64,000 nt of DNA from Enterobacteriaceae bacterium RIT693 (lineage in GTDB: Bacteria > Pseudomonadota > Gammaproteobacteria > Enterobacterales > Enterobacteriaceae): assembly GCA_009668225.1 (NCBI GenBank), contig WJYK01000003.1:62001-126000 (forward strand). The letters are read 5' to 3'. Made by a program: the position numbers and the translations under genes. This document shows, in pieces, positions 61,500 through 64,000 of the stretch. Numbering within the stretch: the first letter of the stretch is position 1; each line of letters begins with the position of its first letter. The notes beneath the pieces are model-generated. The model searched no databases. It saw only the letters and a program-made list of their open reading frames with translations, and was not told the DNA's origin.

Positions 61500-64000
61500 A
61501 TGAAAAGCATCCTGATTTGCATTGATAAATTCGAACATTTTAATCAAATCGAAACGACGTTCTGTGATGTTATCGAATACTTCCTCCAGCAAAACTGGCG
61601 GGTCGATGTTGTTGCCAATAAGGTAGGGCGCTACTGGTTGACGCGTCTGGAAACCCATGCACAGCATCAACATATCCGTTTTGTTCTCCCTTCAGAACAT
61701 GAGCTGCATGCTGAATACGGGCTTATCTGGATTTTTCAGGGCTATGTCAGCGAGCAGTTGAATCTTGCGATGCGCAAGGGCGCGATTAAAGGCAAAATTG
61801 TTTTCCAGCACTTTGATTATTATGCGGATATTGATTTACCCTACGGCGCGGGTCTGGAAAACCATTTAGCCTGGCAAAGCCTTTATTGCTCTGCACAGAT
61901 GCATTTTGTGCTGGCGGACAAAGGCATACATTCCAATAAACTCAGGCCGCTTCCGCTGTCGGTGCCCCATGAATACTGGGCGAGTAGCCATACCCCACGC
62001 CAGGAAAATGCGCTGAAAACCGCGCTGGTGATCCACTCGGGGATCATTCCTGATAGCGAGCGCCAGATTGCCGCCTTCAAAGCTCGTGGTATTGAGCTTC
62101 ACTATTTTAATCTCGATTTTGCCGTTGGCCCCGTCAGCGCGGAGCTGATGGCTAATTATCAGCTGATTATCACCACGGGCAGGTTCGCCGTACAGGCAAT
62201 GAGTCTGGGCATACCGGTGGTGCTTTCCAATGGTTATTCGACGTCGGGATACCTGAACCAGACCAATTACCCAAAGTTAGCCGACGTCGCGTTCAGCGTC
62301 CGAGACGGCGTAGCAATTACCGAACCGGCTGAGTGGGCAGGTGCCGTTGCAGTAGGTTATCCACGCGCGAATAAGTGGGCGCGGGAATTACAGAAACGGG
62401 TCAATAACCAGTGCAACCTCGATCGGTTGCTCGAAGGCATTGTGGAAGGACTTCCTCAGCCAGGAACGCTGTTCATTAATGACGAAGAAAGCCGCAGCCT
62501 GGAGTTGCACAGAAAGGTGATGGAAGGGCTGGATCATGAAAGTGTCTCCATACAAGGTTGGCTGGCCGACAGAAAGCCTTCGCCAACCCGTATGGCCATT
62601 CTTCACTCCTTTATTCAGTCGTACCCGGAGTTTGGGCAAATTGCGGTTGCCGTTATCGATACTCATGGTGACACGGCCAGCCTGGCGAAAACGGTTAACT
62701 CGTTAAGCGTGCAGCACTTAGCCGCACACAGCATCACCGTTATTGGCGACAGACCTGCCTCCGCTGCCGCGGGCTTAGGGTTCATCAGCAGCAAAGCGGG
62801 CGTCAATAAAGCCCTTAACCAGCTGGCAAATGAAACGGATGCCCGCGGAATTTTAATGCTTAATGCCGGTGCAACCCTCGAGTCGCATGCGTTATTAATT
62901 TACGCCGAATACAGCCTCAGAGAACCGCAGGTACCGGCCTGGTATTGCGACGAACATGTTGTTGATGAAAGCGGTGAATCCCAGATCTGCTTAAAGCCGG
63001 ACTGCGATATCGATTTATTGCGTAGCATTCCCTATATCGGCAGCACCCTGTTTATTACCGCGGACAGCTGGCGGGAGAACGGCGGGCTGTCGGAGGCGTA
63101 TCCGCTGTTTGCCGGACTGGATCTCTGCTGGCGGATTATTGAAAAGCAGGGGCCTGCAAGCCTGGGTCATATCAATGACGTGCTAATTAATGTGCCGTAT
63201 ACAGTAGAAAGCCTGATCAAACAGCCGGAAATTAGTGCGGAGATGGCGCGGATGACGACTGCGCATCTGCAACGCTGCCGCCTGGCTGCCCATGCTGAGA
63301 CAGACGGCTACAATGGCGCACTGCGTATTGTTTATCCACTCTCCGTTGAGCCTTTGGTTTCCATTATTATCCCGACGCGAGACCAACTGCCGTTGCTCAG
63401 GCAATGTATAGAGTCGCTGGTTGAGGTGACTCGCTACCCGCACTACGAAATTATTCTCGTTGATAATGACTCACAGGATGAAAGCTGCCGCGATTATCTT
63501 AATCAGCTGGCTGAGTTCTCACCTGACAGTATCCGCGTCCTTCGCTGGAACAAACCTTTTAATTTCTCGGCGATGAATAACCTTGCGGCAGCGCAGGCGC
63601 GTGGTCAGGTGCTGCTCTTCTTAAATAATGATACTCAGCTGGTGGAAACAGACTGGTTGACCAGCCTGCTTCGACACGCTCTGCGCCCTGAGGTCGGGGC
63701 CGTGGGGGCCCGTTTAGAATACCCTGACGGGCGAGTGGAGCACGGCGGGTTTATCAATGGCCTCGGGCAGGGGACGCAGGTGGCAAACCAGGGGGCAGGC
63801 GCCGAAGACGCTGGCTTCTTGTTGCGGCTGAAAACGACCCGTGGAGCAGCGGCATTAAGTGCTGCCTGCATGATGGTCCGCGCGGATGTGTTTGCGGAGG
63901 TCGGCGGGTTTGATGAGCAGAACTTCCCGGTTTATCTTGCCGATGTCGATTTTTGTTTGCGCATTCGCGAGCTTAATTATTTAACCGTCTGGACACCGGA
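61500..64000 (+). CDS. large glycosyltransferase, probably for flagellin glycosylation (3' end missing)
   Basis: Open from ATG 61500 to the window edge, at least 833 residues. Residues 1-~370 look like a glycosyltransferase-B-type region (HSGIIPDSERQIAAF, LIITTGRFAVQAMSLGIPVV). Residues ~620 onwards are a GT2-type domain: VSIIIPTRDQLPLL, EIILVDNDSQDES, and a metal-binding NNDT motif near residue 708, continuing VRADVFAEVGGFDE. It directly follows the fliC terminator. Large multi-domain glycosyltransferases in this position are part of flagellin modification islands in several enterobacteria. Acceptor and sugar are not determined. A short out-of-frame ATG at 61481 is not used. Confidence 0.85.
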   Translation, partial: MKSILICIDKFEHFNQIETTFCDVIEYFLQQNWRVDVVANKVGRYWLTRLETHAQHQHIRFVLPSEHELHAEYGLIWIFQGYVSEQLNLAMRKGAIKGKIVFQHFDYYADIDLPYGAGLENHLAWQSLYCSAQMHFVLADKGIHSNKLRPLPLSVPHEYWASSHTPRQENALKTALVIHSGIIPDSERQIAAFKARGIELHYFNLDFAVGPVSAELMANYQLIITTGRFAVQAMSLGIPVVLSNGYSTSGYLNQTNYPKLADVAFSVRDGVAITEPAEWAGAVAVGYPRANKWARELQKRVNNQCNLDRLLEGIVEGLPQPGTLFINDEESRSLELHRKVMEGLDHESVSIQGWLADRKPSPTRMAILHSFIQSYPEFGQIAVAVIDTHGDTASLAKTVNSLSVQHLAAHSITVIGDRPASAAAGLGFISSKAGVNKALNQLANETDARGILMLNAGATLESHALLIYAEYSLREPQVPAWYCDEHVVDESGESQICLKPDCDIDLLRSIPYIGSTLFITADSWRENGGLSEAYPLFAGLDLCWRIIEKQGPASLGHINDVLINVPYTVESLIKQPEISAEMARMTTAHLQRCRLAAHAETDGYNGALRIVYPLSVEPLVSIIIPTRDQLPLLRQCIESLVEVTRYPHYEIILVDNDSQDESCRDYLNQLAEFSPDSIRVLRWNKPFNFSAMNNLAAAQARGQVLLFLNNDTQLVETDWLTSLLRHALRPEVGAVGARLEYPDGRVEHGGFINGLGQGTQVANQGAGAEDAGFLLRLKTTRGAAALSAACMMVRADVFAEVGGFDEQNFPVYLADVDFCLRIRELNYLTVWTP

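Overview
The window comes from a chromosome of the family Enterobacteriaceae. The block yedJ-dcm-vsr-yedA-yedI-yodC-dgcQ-dsrA-yodD-dsrB-rcsA-fliRQPONMLKJIHGFE-yedF-yedE-yedD-amyA-fliT-fliS-fliD-fliC has the gene order and protein families of the E. coli/Salmonella flagellar region III neighbourhood. It is not E. coli or Salmonella itself: lpxO sits between dsrB and rcsA, the flagellin has only 282 residues, a trimeric autotransporter lies beside fliE, and the first 30 kb is accessory. I cannot name the genus from sequence alone.

Layout. 0.8-8 kb: a secreted StcE-type M66 metalloprotease, an EmrE-type efflux protein, and a minus-strand membrane cluster (unknown anchored protein, MASE1-PAS protein, HdeD-like protein with a cysteine-hydrolase-like tail). 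8.4-16 kb: a LysR-controlled uptake and catabolism locus with an M20 deacylase, DUF1028 protein, RidA-like protein, flavin monooxygenase, LysR regulator, periplasmic binding protein and a fused ABC permease/ATPase. 16-21 kb: a SLOG/DUF2493 protein, a Na/phosphate cotransporter and an MgtB-type Mg2+ P-type ATPase. 21.3-22.95 kb: a long region with one small ORF and a series of strong stems, including two hairpins with identical apical loops that are complementary to the loop of a third; this is the best candidate for an undescribed structured RNA. 22.9-29.6 kb: a small membrane protein, then a PTS/alpha-mannosidase operon whose first gene is preceded by a terminator and whose energy-coupling protein is an unusual HPr-EIN-EIIA fusion.

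29.7-39.4 kb is conserved core, including the sRNA DsrA and the capsule regulator RcsA. 39.7-50.8 kb is the flagellar basal-body, export and switch cluster (fliR to fliF leftward, fliE rightward). 50.8-53.2 kb holds a trimeric autotransporter with twenty-one 42-bp repeats, behind a long regulatory region with an RcsAB-like box and several palindromes. 53.3-57.9 kb holds an RpiR-type regulator, yedFE, yedD and amyA. 57.9-61.4 kb holds fliTSD and fliC, divergently driven by near-consensus sigma-28 promoters. The window ends inside a large glycosyltransferase directly after fliC, which suggests flagellin glycosylation.

Motility, c-di-GMP (DgcQ), Rcs signalling (RcsA, DsrA), envelope modification (LpxO) and adhesion (autotransporter) genes are therefore packed into about 30 kb, as expected of a motile-to-sessile switch region. 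All homology statements rest on recognition of protein families by eye; no database search was possible.
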